Translations under genes and position numbers: made by a program | Assembly (NCBI GenBank): GCA_042867185.1 | Contig: JBHZQV010000002.1 | Span: forward strand, 186,001 to 250,000 | Length of the DNA stretch: 64,000 nt | Source of the DNA: Xylophilus sp042867185 | GTDB taxonomy: Bacteria; Pseudomonadota; Gammaproteobacteria; Burkholderiales; Burkholderiaceae_C | Direction: 5' to 3' | Part shown: positions 43,367 through 52,384 of the stretch, piece by piece | Position numbering within the stretch: position 1 is the first letter of the stretch | Layout of the letters: each line of letters begins with the position of its first letter | Notes under the pieces: generated by a model | Seen by the model: the letters and a program-made list of their open reading frames with translations, nothing else | Database searches by the model: none | What the model was told of the DNA's origin: nothing

Positions 43367-44845
43367 ATGTCCATTTCATCTCTTCGGCAGCAATGGCTGT
43401 CCAACATCCGCGGCGACCTGCTAGCGGGTATCGTCGTCGCCCTGGCGCTGATACCTGAAGCCATCGCCTTCTCCGTCATCGCAGGTGTCGATCCGCAAGT
43501 CGGCCTCTACGCATCCTTCAGCATCGCCGTAGTCATCGCCTTCACCGGCGGCCGGCCCGGCATGATCTCGGCTGCCACAGGCGCGATGGCGCTGCTCATG
43601 GTCACTCTGGTCAAGGAGCACGGCCTGCAGTACCTGCTGGCGGCCACGGTGCTCACCGGCCTCCTGCAGATCGTCGCCGGCGCTCTGCGGCTGGGTTCGT
43701 TGATGCGCTTCGTCTCGCGCTCGGTCGTCACCGGCTTCGTGAATGCCCTGGCGATCCTGATCTTCCTCGCACAGCTGCCGGAATTGACCCACGTCGGTTG
43801 GCAAACCTATGCGATCACGGCGGCGGGGCTGGCGATCATCTACGGCTTCCCGTACATCACCAAAGCCATCCCCTCGCCCCTCGTCACGATCGTGGTCCTG
43901 ACGGCGGTGTCGATGCTTCTTGGACTCGATGTGCGCACCGTCGGCGACATGGGCCAGTTGCCGAGCAGCCTGCCGGTCTTCCTGCTGCCCGATGTACCCC
44001 TGAACCTGCCGACGCTCGGCATCATCCTTCCGTACTCGGCCACCCTTACTGTCGTTGGCCTGCTGGAGTCGATGATGACGGCGGCCATCGTGGATGCACT
44101 GACGGACACGCCCAGCGACAAGAACCGCGAGTGCATGGGCCAGGGCGTGGCGAACATCGCCACGGGCTTCATCGGCGGTATGGCCGGTTGCGCCATGATC
44201 GGCCAGTCGGTGATCAACGTGAAGTCGGGCGGGCGGGGCCGGCTCTCCGCGCTGGCTGCCGGCGTGTTCCTGCTGATGATGGTGGTTTTCCTGGGACCGT
44301 GGGTCAGCCGGATACCCATGCCTGCCTTGGTCGCCGTGATGATCATGGTCTCCATCGGCACATTCAGCTGGGGCTCCCTGCGCAAGTTGCGCGAGCATCC
44401 GCCGAGTTCTTCCATCGTGATGCTGGCGACCGTCGTCGTCACCGTTGCCACGCACGACCTCGCCAAGGGGGTTTTTGCCGGCGTGCTGCTGTCCGGCATC
44501 TTCTTCGCGCACAAGGTGGGTCGCTTCCTGCGCATCGAGCGCAGCGAACACCCGGAGAACGGCGCGACCCTCTACCAGGTCAACGGACAGGTGTTCTTCG
44601 CTTCGTCCGAAGCCTTCCTGGCGGCATTCGATTTCAAGGATGCGGTCGCCAAGGTGGTGATCGACGTGAGCCGGGCGCACTTCTGGGACATCACCGCCAT
44701 CAGTGCGCTCGACAAGGTGGTCATGAAGTTCCGTCGCGAGGGCTCCAACGTCGAGGTCCTGGGTCTCAACGAAGCCAGCGCGACGCTGGTGGACCGCTTC
44801 GGCATCCACGACAAACCTGACGCGGTCGAGCAGGCCCTGCACTGA
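43367..44845 (+). CDS. SulP family inorganic anion transporter with STAS domain
   Basis: An SLC26/SulP-type anion or C4-acid transporter of the inner membrane, 492 residues. About eleven hydrophobic segments; GDLLAGIVVALALIPEAIAF (about 15-34) is the SulP signature, with GGRPGMISAATGAMALLM following. A short cytoplasmic STAS domain ends the protein (about 400-492, VNGQVFFASSEAFLAAFD...VIDVSRAHFWDITAISALD). Start at ATG 43367. The gene is less G+C-rich than its neighbours and lies between gene remnants, so it was probably acquired as a block. Substrate (sulfate, bicarbonate or dicarboxylate) is open. Confidence 0.88.
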   Translation: MSISSLRQQWLSNIRGDLLAGIVVALALIPEAIAFSVIAGVDPQVGLYASFSIAVVIAFTGGRPGMISAATGAMALLMVTLVKEHGLQYLLAATVLTGLLQIVAGALRLGSLMRFVSRSVVTGFVNALAILIFLAQLPELTHVGWQTYAITAAGLAIIYGFPYITKAIPSPLVTIVVLTAVSMLLGLDVRTVGDMGQLPSSLPVFLLPDVPLNLPTLGIILPYSATLTVVGLLESMMTAAIVDALTDTPSDKNRECMGQGVANIATGFIGGMAGCAMIGQSVINVKSGGRGRLSALAAGVFLLMMVVFLGPWVSRIPMPALVAVMIMVSIGTFSWGSLRKLREHPPSSSIVMLATVVVTVATHDLAKGVFAGVLLSGIFFAHKVGRFLRIERSEHPENGATLYQVNGQVFFASSEAFLAAFDFKDAVAKVVIDVSRAHFWDITAISALDKVVMKFRREGSNVEVLGLNEASATLVDRFGIHDKPDAVEQALH

Positions 44846-44864
44846 ACCCCGAGAGGAACACAAC

Positions 44865-44981
44865 ATGCAAAACATCTGCGTGGCGCTTTTGCATCCGCAG
44901 TGTCGTTCCGCGAGCCTGCACGGTGGGTACATCCGGCGCGCTACCGGGTCTCGCAGCAGGCTCTCGCCGGCTTCGTCCTAG
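44865..44981 (+). pseudogene. Truncated start of a gene behind the SulP transporter
   Basis: ATG 44865 has GAGAGG 9 nt upstream and begins M-Q-N-I-C-V-A-L; after about ten codons the frame loses protein character and stops at 44981. SulP genes are often followed by a universal stress protein gene whose product starts in a similar way, so this is probably the severed 5' end of such a gene. The break near 44895 would be a deletion or rearrangement joint. Confidence 0.35.
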
Positions 44982-45967
44982 TCGACCCGTGCGCCAGAGT
45001 CCTTGACGATGGTCGCCCAGCGCGCCAGCTCGGTCTTCACCGTGGCGCCGAACTGCGCCGAGCTCAGCCGCCACGGCTCGGCGCCCTGCTGGGCCAGCCG
45101 GTCCTGGATGTCCTTGGCGGCCAGCGCCTTGTCGAACGCGCCGTGCAGCTTGGCGACGATGTCGGGCGGGGTGCCGGCCGGCGCGAAAAGGCCGTACCAC
45201 GGGGTGAAGCCGAAGCCCGGCAGCGTCTCGCCGATGGTGGGCGCATCGGGCAGGGCGGCCACCCGCTTCGGGTTGACCACGCCCAGCACCTTGAGCTTGC
45301 CGCCCTGGATGAAACCGATGGAGGACGGCAGGCTCTGCACCGAGACCGGCACCTGGCCGCTGACCACGTCGGTCGCGGCGGCGGCCGAAGACTTGTAGGG
45401 CACGTGCTGCATGTCGATGCCGGCCTGCTTGCGCAGCACCTCGGCGATCAGGTGGTTGAGGGTGCCGTTGCCGGCCGAGGCGTAAGAGATGGCACCGGGT
45501 TGGGCCTTGGCCCGGGCGATCAGCTCGGCCACGTTGTTGGCCGGAAAGGCTGGGTTGGCCACCAGCACGTAGCCGGCCGTCGCCACCGCGGCCACCGGCT
45601 CGAAGTCCTTGACCGGGTCGAAGCCCGGCGCCTTGTACAGCGCCGGTGCCACCACCTGCGCGCTGTCGCTGGTCAGCATCAGGGTGTAGCCGTCGGGCCG
45701 GGCCTTGGCCGAATAGGCGGTGCCGATGTTGCCCCCGGCGCCCACCCGGTTGTCGACGACGAAGCTCTGGCCCAGCAGCTCCGACACCCGCTGCAGCACG
45801 ATCCGGGCGATCGCGTCGTTGGCGCCGCCCGCGCCCTGCGGCACGACGACCGTCACCGGGCGGGTGGGGTAGGCGGTGTCGGCCCGGGCCGGCAGCGGGC
45901 CGCCGGTGCAGGCGGCCGCGGCGATCAGCGCCAGCAGGTTGCGGCGGCAGGGAAGTCGGGAATCCAT
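44978..45967 (-). CDS. Bug family (TctC-like) tripartite tricarboxylate transporter substrate-binding protein
   Basis: An orphan periplasmic binding protein, 329 residues. Signal peptide about 1-30 (RRNLLALIAAAACTGGPLPARA); the mature start YPTRPVTVVVPQGAGGANDAIAR is the Bug signature. DNRVGAGGNIGTAYSAKARPDGYTL and the PDAPTIGETLPGF segments are typical. ATG 45967 has AAGGAGACACC upstream. No membrane subunits are adjacent, as is common for the many Bug proteins of Burkholderiales; the ligand is unknown. Confidence 0.92.
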   Translation of the reverse strand: MDSRLPCRRNLLALIAAAACTGGPLPARADTAYPTRPVTVVVPQGAGGANDAIARIVLQRVSELLGQSFVVDNRVGAGGNIGTAYSAKARPDGYTLMLTSDSAQVVAPALYKAPGFDPVKDFEPVAAVATAGYVLVANPAFPANNVAELIARAKAQPGAISYASAGNGTLNHLIAEVLRKQAGIDMQHVPYKSSAAAATDVVSGQVPVSVQSLPSSIGFIQGGKLKVLGVVNPKRVAALPDAPTIGETLPGFGFTPWYGLFAPAGTPPDIVAKLHGAFDKALAAKDIQDRLAQQGAEPWRLSSAQFGATVKTELARWATIVKDSGARVD

Positions 45968-46044
45968 CGGTGTCTCCTTCGTTGTAGTGCGACATTCTCG
46001 CGCCGATCGATCCGCGCCCGGCCCCACCCCCCTGCGGAGCCCCG

Positions 46045-47139
46045 TCAGCGCGGTGCGCCGAGATCGCGCGCCCGCTGGGCCGAGGCTTCCAGCGCCCGGC
46101 CGTCGGGCACCGCCCGCGTCGGCCAGCCGGCCAGGTGGTGCTGGGCGATGCCCGAGAGGGCGGCGATCCACGGGTGGCTGTCGTTCAGGCAGGGGATGTA
46201 GTGGAACGACTCGCCGCCCGCCTCCAGGAAGGCGTGGCGCACCTCCATGTTGATTTCTTCCAGCGTCTCCAGGCAGTCGCTGGTGAAGCCGGGGCACATC
46301 ACGTCGACCCGCTTGGTGCCGGCCTTGGCCAGCGCCACCAGCGTCGGCTCGGTGTAGGGCTCGAGCCACTTGGCGCGGCCGAAGCGCGACTGGAAAGTGA
46401 CCTTGACCTCGTGCGCATGCAGGCCCAGTTCGGCGGCCAGCAGGCGGGCGGTCTTGTAGGCTTCGCAGTGGTACGGGTCGCCCAGCTGCAGGGTGCGCGC
46501 CGGCACGCCGTGGAAGCTCATCACCAGCATCTCGCCGCGGCCTTCGGTGCGCCAGTAGCGCTCCACCTGGGCGGCCAGTGCAGCGATGTAGCCGGGGTCG
46601 TCGTGGTAGCGGTTGACGAAGCGGAACTCGGGCAGGTGGCGCTGCCGGGCGCTCCAGGCGTTGACCGCGTCGACCACGCTGGCGGTGGTGGTGCCCGAGT
46701 ACTGCGGATAGGCCGGCAGCACCAGGATGCGGGTGGCGCCGTCGGCCTTCAACGCGTCGAGCTGCGAGGCGATCGAGGGGCTGCCGTAGCGCATCGCGTA
46801 GCGCACCTCGACCTGGTGTCCGGCCTCGCCCAGCCAGCCGCGCAGCATCGTCGCCTGCTTGGCCGTCCAGGTCTTGAGGGGCGAGCCCTCGTCGGTCCAG
46901 ATGCTGCGGTATTTGGCGGCCGACTTGGAGGGCCGGGTGCGCAGGATGATGCCGTGCAGGATCGGCAGCCACAGCAGGCGCGGGATCTCGACCACGCGGG
47001 GGTCGGCCAGAAACTCGGCCAGGTAGCGGCGCACCGCGCCCGGTGTGGCCGCGTCGGGCGTGCCGAGGTTGCAATACAGGACGGCTATCCTGGGCGCTTG
47101 GCCGTGGTGGAAGGTGGGCTCGGGGGCGAATGTAGGCAA
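46045..47139 (-). CDS. hemH: Ferrochelatase
   Basis: Inserts Fe2+ into protoporphyrin IX, the last step of haem synthesis. About 364 residues. VLYCNLGTPDAATPGAVRRYLAEFL (about 18-42), VLPAYPQYSGTTTASV (about 133-148) and the active-site His in MSFHGVPARTL are visible, and the conserved Glu follows in CPGFTSDCLETLEEI. The start is uncertain: I prefer TTG 47139 (LPTFAPEPTFHHGQ) with AGGA 9 nt upstream, because related proteins begin at that point; an ATG at 47190 would add 17 residues. Divergent from the HAD gene. Confidence 0.92.
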   Translation of the reverse strand: MPTFAPEPTFHHGQAPRIAVLYCNLGTPDAATPGAVRRYLAEFLADPRVVEIPRLLWLPILHGIILRTRPSKSAAKYRSIWTDEGSPLKTWTAKQATMLRGWLGEAGHQVEVRYAMRYGSPSIASQLDALKADGATRILVLPAYPQYSGTTTASVVDAVNAWSARQRHLPEFRFVNRYHDDPGYIAALAAQVERYWRTEGRGEMLVMSFHGVPARTLQLGDPYHCEAYKTARLLAAELGLHAHEVKVTFQSRFGRAKWLEPYTEPTLVALAKAGTKRVDVMCPGFTSDCLETLEEINMEVRHAFLEAGGESFHYIPCLNDSHPWIAALSGIAQHHLAGWPTRAVPDGRALEASAQRARDLGAPR

Positions 47140-47188
47140 GGCAATCCTGGGGAATGGCACGGGGACAATGCGATATTCTCGGCGACCC

Positions 47189-47911
47189 ATGCCCCACACA
47201 CCCGATTTAGATGTATCCAGAATCCGCGCGATCAGCCTGGACCTGGACGACACGCTCTGGCCCGTCTGGCCGGCCATCGAGCGCGCCGAGGGCGTGCTGC
47301 ACGCTTGGCTGACCCGGTATGCGCCGGCCACCGCCACGCTGTTCGCGGACACGGCGGCGCTGCGGGCGATCCGGGTCGCGATGGTCGACGAGCTGCCCCA
47401 CATGCGCCACGACCTGAGCGGCCTGCGGCGCGAGTCGATCCGCCGCGCCCTGCAGCAGGCGGGCGACGACGCGGCGCTGGCGGAGCCGGCGTTCGACGCC
47501 TTCTTCGCCGCGCGCCAGCAGGTCGATTTCTACGCCGATGCGCTGGATGCGCTGGCCCGCCTGGCCGCACGCTGGCCGCTGGTGGCGCTGAGCAACGGCA
47601 ACGCCAACGTGCACACGGTGGGCATCGGCGCGCACTTCTCGGCGTCGGTCTCGGCGCAGGGCCTGGGCATCGCCAAGCCCGACGCGCGCATCTTCGCGGC
47701 GGCGGCGGAATCGGTCGGCGTGCCGGTCGATGCGGTACTGCACGTGGGCGACGACGTGGCGATGGACGTGCTCGGCGCGCTGGATGCGGGCATGCAGGCG
47801 GTCTGGGTCAACCGGGCCGGGCTGGCCTGGGAGCACCCGCGCCGTCCGCAGCTGGAAGTGACCGAGCTGGGCGCGCTGTGCGACCGGCTCGGATGCCCCG
47901 CCGTTTCCTGA
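47189..47911 (+). CDS. HAD family phosphatase
   Basis: A haloacid dehalogenase-type phosphohydrolase of 240 residues. Motif I SLDLDDTLWP (about 14-23, nucleophile first Asp), motif II ALSNGNANV (about 132-140), motif III Lys in GIAKPDARIF, and motif IV HVGDDVAMDVLGA. The class I cap is helical (about 30-105). It resembles pyrimidine 5'-nucleotidase/YjjG-like members; the substrate is unknown. Start at ATG 47189; ATG 47168 in frame is an alternative. Divergent from hemH with about 49 nt between them. Confidence 0.85.
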   Translation: MPHTPDLDVSRIRAISLDLDDTLWPVWPAIERAEGVLHAWLTRYAPATATLFADTAALRAIRVAMVDELPHMRHDLSGLRRESIRRALQQAGDDAALAEPAFDAFFAARQQVDFYADALDALARLAARWPLVALSNGNANVHTVGIGAHFSASVSAQGLGIAKPDARIFAAAAESVGVPVDAVLHVGDDVAMDVLGALDAGMQAVWVNRAGLAWEHPRRPQLEVTELGALCDRLGCPAVS

Positions 47912-47913
47912 GC

Positions 47914-47969
47914 AAAAACTGTCTCCGGCCGGCGCCGGATGCTGGCCTATAGCTATAGATTCGATAGCA
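47914..47969 (+). repeat. Dispersed 56-nt repeat, copy 5 (between convergent HAD and hpnE genes)
   Basis: AAAAACTGTCTCCGGCCGGC, then GCTGGCCTATAGCTATAGAT and GATAGCA fit the family pattern. Its right part overlaps the last codons and stop of hpnE on the other strand. Confidence 0.65.
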
Positions 47970-49227
47970 TCGGTACCGCCGCGATGCCGCTGCGCACCGC
48001 GCCCTCCAGCGTCGCCGGATAGGGCCCGTCCAGGTAGTCGCCGCAGGCCAGCAGGCCCGGCACGACCTGCTGCGGCGGGCGCGACAGGCCGGGCGTGCAG
48101 GCGAAGGTGGCGCGCTTCTCGACGATGGTCTGCAGCGGGATCACCGCCAGGCCCAGCTGCACCCGGGCCTGCTGCACCACCGCCTGCTCCAGCGCCGCAC
48201 GCTCGCCGTGGCTGGCGCTGACCACGAAGGCCAGCAGCCCTTCCGGCCCGCCGAGCTGGCCGCGGTCGAACACGAACTGCGCCGGCGCGGCGTCGCCGCT
48301 GCGCAGGGGCAGCATCGGCTCGGCCAGGCCGGTGGCGGCGCGTGCGTAGACGGTGGTGATCGCCTCGAAGCGCAGCGCCCGCGCCTGCGCGCACCAGGTG
48401 GCCGATGCCCCGGGCGCGGCGGCTTCCGCCAGGCGTGCCGCCTCGCCCGGGGGGCAGGCGAGCAGCACCTGGTCGAAGGGTTCGCCATCGACCGCCCAGC
48501 CTTCGTCGCTGCGCGCGATCGCCTGCACCCGCCAGTGCAGCTGCACCGGCATGCCGTGCGCCGCCAGCCACAGCTGGGCGGGCACCGGAAACAGCGCGCC
48601 CAGGTCGGTGCGCGGCAGCAGCAGGTGCGAGCCGCCGGGCACGCCGAAGAGAGAGTCCTGCAGCACCCGCAGGAAGACCTGGCCGCTGGCGGCGCGGGCC
48701 GGGGTGTTGAGGGCGGAGACGCACAGCGGCTCGATCAGCTCCTGCATCACCCGCGGCGCCAGGCTGGCGCAGAGGCCCGCCACCGTCTGCTGCGGCGCGC
48801 AGTGGAAACCCCGCTGCTGCCAGCGGCCCGCGATGCGCAGCAAGGACCATTTGTCGCCCAGGCTCCAGCCCCGCGCCGCGACCACGCCCAGCAGCAGGTC
48901 GAGCGGCGAGGGCGCCTTCGGCAAAGCCAGCCCGCGGCCGTCGGGAAAGCGCAGCGACAGCGGCATCCGCAGCAGCGCGTCGCGCTCGGCCACGCCCACC
49001 AGCGCCATCAGCCGCAGGGTTTCGGTGTACGCGCCGATGAGGATGTGCTGCCCGTTGTCGAGCAGCGGCAGCCCGTCGCCGTGTCCGTGGCCGTGCCCGG
49101 CCACGGTGCGCGCCCGGCCGCCGGCCATGCCCGCCGCCTCGAACACCGTGACCGTGTGCCCCGCGCGCACCGCCTCCACCGCCGCCGCGAGACCCGCCCA
49201 GCCCGCGCCGACGATCGCGAGCCTCAT
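47953..49227 (-). CDS. hpnE: Hydroxysqualene dehydroxylase HpnE
   Basis: An FAD-dependent oxidoreductase of the amine oxidase family that reduces hydroxysqualene to squalene. The product has 424 residues. The Rossmann motif GAGWAGLAAAVEAVRAGHTVTVFEA (about 7-31) with GGRART, the DNGQHILIGAYTETL segment (about 58-72) typical of HpnE, and the C-terminal FAD contact GDYLDGPYPATLEGAVRSG (about 396-414) are clear. The start overlaps the hpnD stop (ATGA). The last codons fall in a dispersed repeat. Confidence 0.9.
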   Translation of the reverse strand: MRLAIVGAGWAGLAAAVEAVRAGHTVTVFEAAGMAGGRARTVAGHGHGHGDGLPLLDNGQHILIGAYTETLRLMALVGVAERDALLRMPLSLRFPDGRGLALPKAPSPLDLLLGVVAARGWSLGDKWSLLRIAGRWQQRGFHCAPQQTVAGLCASLAPRVMQELIEPLCVSALNTPARAASGQVFLRVLQDSLFGVPGGSHLLLPRTDLGALFPVPAQLWLAAHGMPVQLHWRVQAIARSDEGWAVDGEPFDQVLLACPPGEAARLAEAAAPGASATWCAQARALRFEAITTVYARAATGLAEPMLPLRSGDAAPAQFVFDRGQLGGPEGLLAFVVSASHGERAALEQAVVQQARVQLGLAVIPLQTIVEKRATFACTPGLSRPPQQVVPGLLACGDYLDGPYPATLEGAVRSGIAAVPMLSNL

Positions 49228-50063
49228 ACCCGACCCAGCGCCTGGACTTTCCACGCGAGCCAGAACTTGCGCAGCGGCGTCAGGCTGACCCGCTGGTGCA
49301 GCACCTGGAAGTCGTCGCTGGCGATCTCGTCCAGCAGGGTGCGGTAGATGCTGGCCATCATCAGGCCGGGCTTCTGGGTGCGCCGGTCGGCCGGGGGCAG
49401 CAGGGCCAGCGCCTCGGCATAGAGGCCCTGCGCCCGCTCGGTCTGGAAGCGCATCAGGGCGACGAAGCGGTCGGAGTGGACGCGCTTCAGGATCTCGTGG
49501 GCCTTCACGTCGAACTGCTGCAGCTCGTTGACCGGCAGGTAGATGCGACCGCGCAGCGCGTCCTCGCCCACGTCGCGGATGATGTTGGTCAGCTGGAACG
49601 CCAGGCCTAGCCGGTGGGCGTAGGCGGTGGTGGCCGGGTCGGTCTGGCCGAAGATACGGGCCGCCACCTCGCCCACCACGCCGGCCACCAGGTGGCAGTA
49701 GCGCTCCAGGCCGGGGTAGTCGAGGTAGCGGGTCTGCTCCAGGTCCATCTGGCAGCCCTGCACGACGGCCTGCAGGTGGCGCTCTTCGATGCCGTAGTCG
49801 GGCACGTGCGGCATCAGGGCCTTCATCACCGGATGGCTGGGCTGGCCGGCGAAGGCGCGGCCGACTTCGGTGTGCCACCAGGCGAGCTTGGTCGCCGCGA
49901 TGCCCGGGTCCTGCATGTCGTCGACCACGTCGTCCACCTCGCGGCAGAAGGCATAGAAGGCGGTGATCGCGGCGCGGCGGGGCCGCGGCAGGAACAGAAA
50001 TGCGTAATAGAAGCTGCTGCCCGAGGCGGCGGCTTTTTGCTGAACGTAGTCTTCGGGGTTCAT
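49224..50063 (-). CDS. hpnD: Presqualene diphosphate synthase HpnD
   Basis: Condenses two farnesyl diphosphates to presqualene diphosphate. The product has 279 residues. The first Asp-rich motif REVDDVVDD (about 43-51) and the second NIIRDVGEDALRGRIYLP (about 165-182) of trans-isoprenyl synthases are present. ATG 50063. Middle gene of hpnCDE, overlapping hpnE by 4 nt. Confidence 0.92.
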   Translation of the reverse strand: MNPEDYVQQKAAASGSSFYYAFLFLPRPRRAAITAFYAFCREVDDVVDDMQDPGIAATKLAWWHTEVGRAFAGQPSHPVMKALMPHVPDYGIEERHLQAVVQGCQMDLEQTRYLDYPGLERYCHLVAGVVGEVAARIFGQTDPATTAYAHRLGLAFQLTNIIRDVGEDALRGRIYLPVNELQQFDVKAHEILKRVHSDRFVALMRFQTERAQGLYAEALALLPPADRRTQKPGLMMASIYRTLLDEIASDDFQVLHQRVSLTPLRKFWLAWKVQALGRV

Positions 50064-50130
50064 GGGGGCGGTGTCGTGGTGGCCGATTGTCCCACCCGGG
50101 CCGCATCCGTCCGGCGGGCCGGCCCGGTGC

Positions 50131-50997
50131 CTACATCCGCAGGGCGCGCCAGAGCATCGCCGGCACGTCGCGGGCGCCCACCGTCGGCCGGGTGTTCAGC
50201 GTCGCATGGTCGAGCGCGGCGATGCGGTCGAGGATGCGCAGCCCGCCCTGCACCACCAGCCGCAGCTCCCAGCCGGCCCGGCCCGGGATGCGATGCACCA
50301 GCGGCGCGCCGCGCAGCATCTCGGTGCGGGCCCAGCCGCAGCAGTCGGCGATCAGCGCGGTGGCGGCGGGCGTCTGGCGCAGGGCGCGCAGGTCGGCCGC
50401 CGGCACGCCGTGCGCATGGCGGTCGGCGGCGCTCAGGTAGTAGCGGCCGCGCGGGATGTCGACCGACAGGTCCTGCCAGAAATTGATGAGCTGCAGCGCG
50501 CTGCAGATCGCATCGCTCTCGGCCAGTGCCGCCTCGCCCTGCACGCGGTAGAGGTGCAGCAGCAGCCGGCCGACCGGGTTGGCCGAGCGGCGGCAGTAGT
50601 CGAGCAGCTCGGCCCGGTCGGCATAGCCTTCGCGGTCGCGGGTCTTGCGGACGTCCTGCACAAAGGCGTCGAGCAGGTCGGCCAGCAGCGGCACCGGCAG
50701 CCGCCACTGGGCGATGGTGGCCGCCAGCGGTCCGAAGACGGCGGGCCACCGGCCCGACACCGGACGGCCGGCGGCCGCGGCGTACAGGTCCTGCCGGTAG
50801 GCCTGCAGATCGGCGATGCGGTCATCGGGCCCGGCGTCGCCCTCGTCGGCGATGTCGTCGGCGGTGCGGGCGAAGCCGTAGAGCGCGGCGATCGGCGGGC
50901 GCAAGGCGGGCGGGCACAGCCACGAGGCGACGGGAAAGTTCTCGTAATGCGCCGGCGGCGCGGCGGTGGCGGGCGGGGAGGGCAGGGGTGTAGGCAC
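50131..50997 (-). CDS. hpnC: Hydroxysqualene synthase HpnC
   Basis: Converts presqualene diphosphate to hydroxysqualene. The product has 288 residues. ARTADDIADEGD (about 42-53) and LINFWQDLSVDIPRGRYYLS (about 163-182) are the two metal-binding motifs, here in the HpnC form. The start is GTG 50997. Together hpnC-hpnD-hpnE make squalene for hopanoids; squalene-hopene cyclase is not in the window. Confidence 0.92.
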   Translation of the reverse strand: MPTPLPSPPATAAPPAHYENFPVASWLCPPALRPPIAALYGFARTADDIADEGDAGPDDRIADLQAYRQDLYAAAAGRPVSGRWPAVFGPLAATIAQWRLPVPLLADLLDAFVQDVRKTRDREGYADRAELLDYCRRSANPVGRLLLHLYRVQGEAALAESDAICSALQLINFWQDLSVDIPRGRYYLSAADRHAHGVPAADLRALRQTPAATALIADCCGWARTEMLRGAPLVHRIPGRAGWELRLVVQGGLRILDRIAALDHATLNTRPTVGARDVPAMLWRALRM

Positions 50998-51063
50998 CGC
51001 GCGATTGTCCGCAATCGCCCGCCGGCCCCGCGCTGGCGAAGGGGCCGCAGGTCGAGCGGTGTC

Positions 51064-51107
51064 TTGACAGTGTGTAAGCCGATGCAATAGATTACTAACC
51101 CGTCAGT
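51064..51107 (+). promoter_or_regulatory. Promoter with overlapping TetR-type operator for the RND efflux operon
   Basis: TTGACA (51064-51069) is followed after 18 nt by TAGATT. Right behind it TTACTAACCCGTCAGTCATTA forms an imperfect palindrome of the TACTNAC...GTCAGTCA kind often bound by TetR-type repressors of efflux genes. No tetR gene is adjacent in the window, so the repressor would act from elsewhere. Confidence 0.5.
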
Positions 51108-51141
51108 CATTAACTTGCCCGGGCCCCGGCCCGCACGCGCC

Positions 51142-52377
51142 ATGCCCCCTCGCCTCTCGCACGCCCGCCATCGCTTTTTCGCGGGGGCTCTCGCCGTGGC
51201 GGTGGCCGCCGCGCTCGCCGCCTGCTCGCGCACCGCCCCGCCCGAGGAGCCGATCCGGTCGGTGAAGCTGGTGACGGTGGAGCGCACCGACGCGCAGGCC
51301 GGCCAGGTGTTCGCCGGCGAGGTGCGGGCCCGGGTCGAGTCCCGGATCGGCTTCCGGGTGGGCGGCAAGATCCTGAAGCGCCAGGCCGAGGTGGGCCAGC
51401 GGGTGCGGCCGGGCCAGGTGCTGGCACAGCTCGATCCGCAGGACCTGCGGCTGGCGGCCGACGCGGGCCGGGCCCAGGTGGCGTCGGCGCGCACCAGCTA
51501 CGAGCTGGCGGCGGCCGATTTCAAGCGCTATGCGCAACTCAAGAGCCAGAACTTCATCAGCGGTGCCGAGCTGGAGCGCCGCGAATCGACCCTGCGGTCG
51601 GCCAAGGCGGCACTCGACCAGGCCCAGGCGCAGCTCTCGTCCCAGGGCAACCAGGCGGGCTATGCCGACCTGAAGGCCGACGCGCCCGGCGTGGTCACCG
51701 CGATCGAGGCCGAGGCCGGCCAGGTGGTGAGCGCCGGCACGCCGGTCGTGCGGGTGGCGGTCGACGGCGTGCGCGACGCGGTTTTCGCGGTACCCGAGAA
51801 CCAGGTACGGCGTTTCGCCGTGGGCCAGCCGATGCAGGTGCGCACCTGGGCCGGTGCCGCGCCCCTGGCCGGCACGGTGCGCGAGGTGGGGGCCAGCGCC
51901 GATCCGGTCACCCGCACCTTCACCGTCAAGGTGGCGCTGCAGGGCGGGCCGGGCGATGCGCCGCCGCTGGGCACGACCGTGTCGGTGCTGCCGCAGCATG
52001 CGGCGGGCGACGCGCCGCCGGTGATCCGCATCCCCAGCTCCGCGCTGCGGCAGGACGGCGGCAACACCGCGGTGTGGGTGCTGGACGCATCCTCGATGAC
52101 GGTGCGTTCCCAGCCGATCGCGGTCGGCAGCGTGGATGGCAACGACGCGGTGGTGACCCAGGGCCTGGCACCCGGCATGCGGGTGGTCGCCGCCGGGGTG
52201 CATGTGCTGGCGCCGGGCCAGAAAGTGACGATCTACGAAGGAAAAAGCCCCGAGGCCGGCGCCGGACGCCGGCAACCTGCTATGGATAACGTAGCAAACG
52301 GCACGGCGGCACCCGCAAACCCGGCAGCGCCGCCCGCATCCGCTCCAGCGGCAGCGCCCGCGGCCCCGGCGAAGTGA
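51142..52377 (+). CDS. RND efflux periplasmic adaptor (membrane fusion lipoprotein)
   Basis: The adaptor of an RND pump, 411 residues. Lipoprotein signal with lipobox LAAC (Cys about 28). VESRIGFRVGGKILKRQAEVGQRVRPGQVLAQLDPQDL is the split lipoyl domain, with the alpha-hairpin at about 95-160, and LKADAPGVVTAIEAEAGQVVSAGTPVV is the second half. The C-terminal region from about 365 is Pro/Ala-rich and includes about 18 residues (KSPEAGAGRRQPAMDNVA) encoded by a 56-nt dispersed repeat. Start at ATG 51142, or possibly TTG 51115. The permease gene follows after 7 nt. Confidence 0.9.
   Translation: MPPRLSHARHRFFAGALAVAVAAALAACSRTAPPEEPIRSVKLVTVERTDAQAGQVFAGEVRARVESRIGFRVGGKILKRQAEVGQRVRPGQVLAQLDPQDLRLAADAGRAQVASARTSYELAAADFKRYAQLKSQNFISGAELERRESTLRSAKAALDQAQAQLSSQGNQAGYADLKADAPGVVTAIEAEAGQVVSAGTPVVRVAVDGVRDAVFAVPENQVRRFAVGQPMQVRTWAGAAPLAGTVREVGASADPVTRTFTVKVALQGGPGDAPPLGTTVSVLPQHAAGDAPPVIRIPSSALRQDGGNTAVWVLDASSMTVRSQPIAVGSVDGNDAVVTQGLAPGMRVVAAGVHVLAPGQKVTIYEGKSPEAGAGRRQPAMDNVANGTAAPANPAAPPASAPAAAPAAPAK
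52242..52297 (+). repeat. Dispersed 56-nt repeat, copy 6 (inside the RND adaptor gene)
   Basis: GAAAAAGCCCCGAGGCCGGC through CTGCTATGGATAACGTAGCA matches the family. It is translated in frame near the adaptor C-terminus, beyond the conserved domains. Confidence 0.7.
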
Positions 52378-52384
52378 GGCCGCG

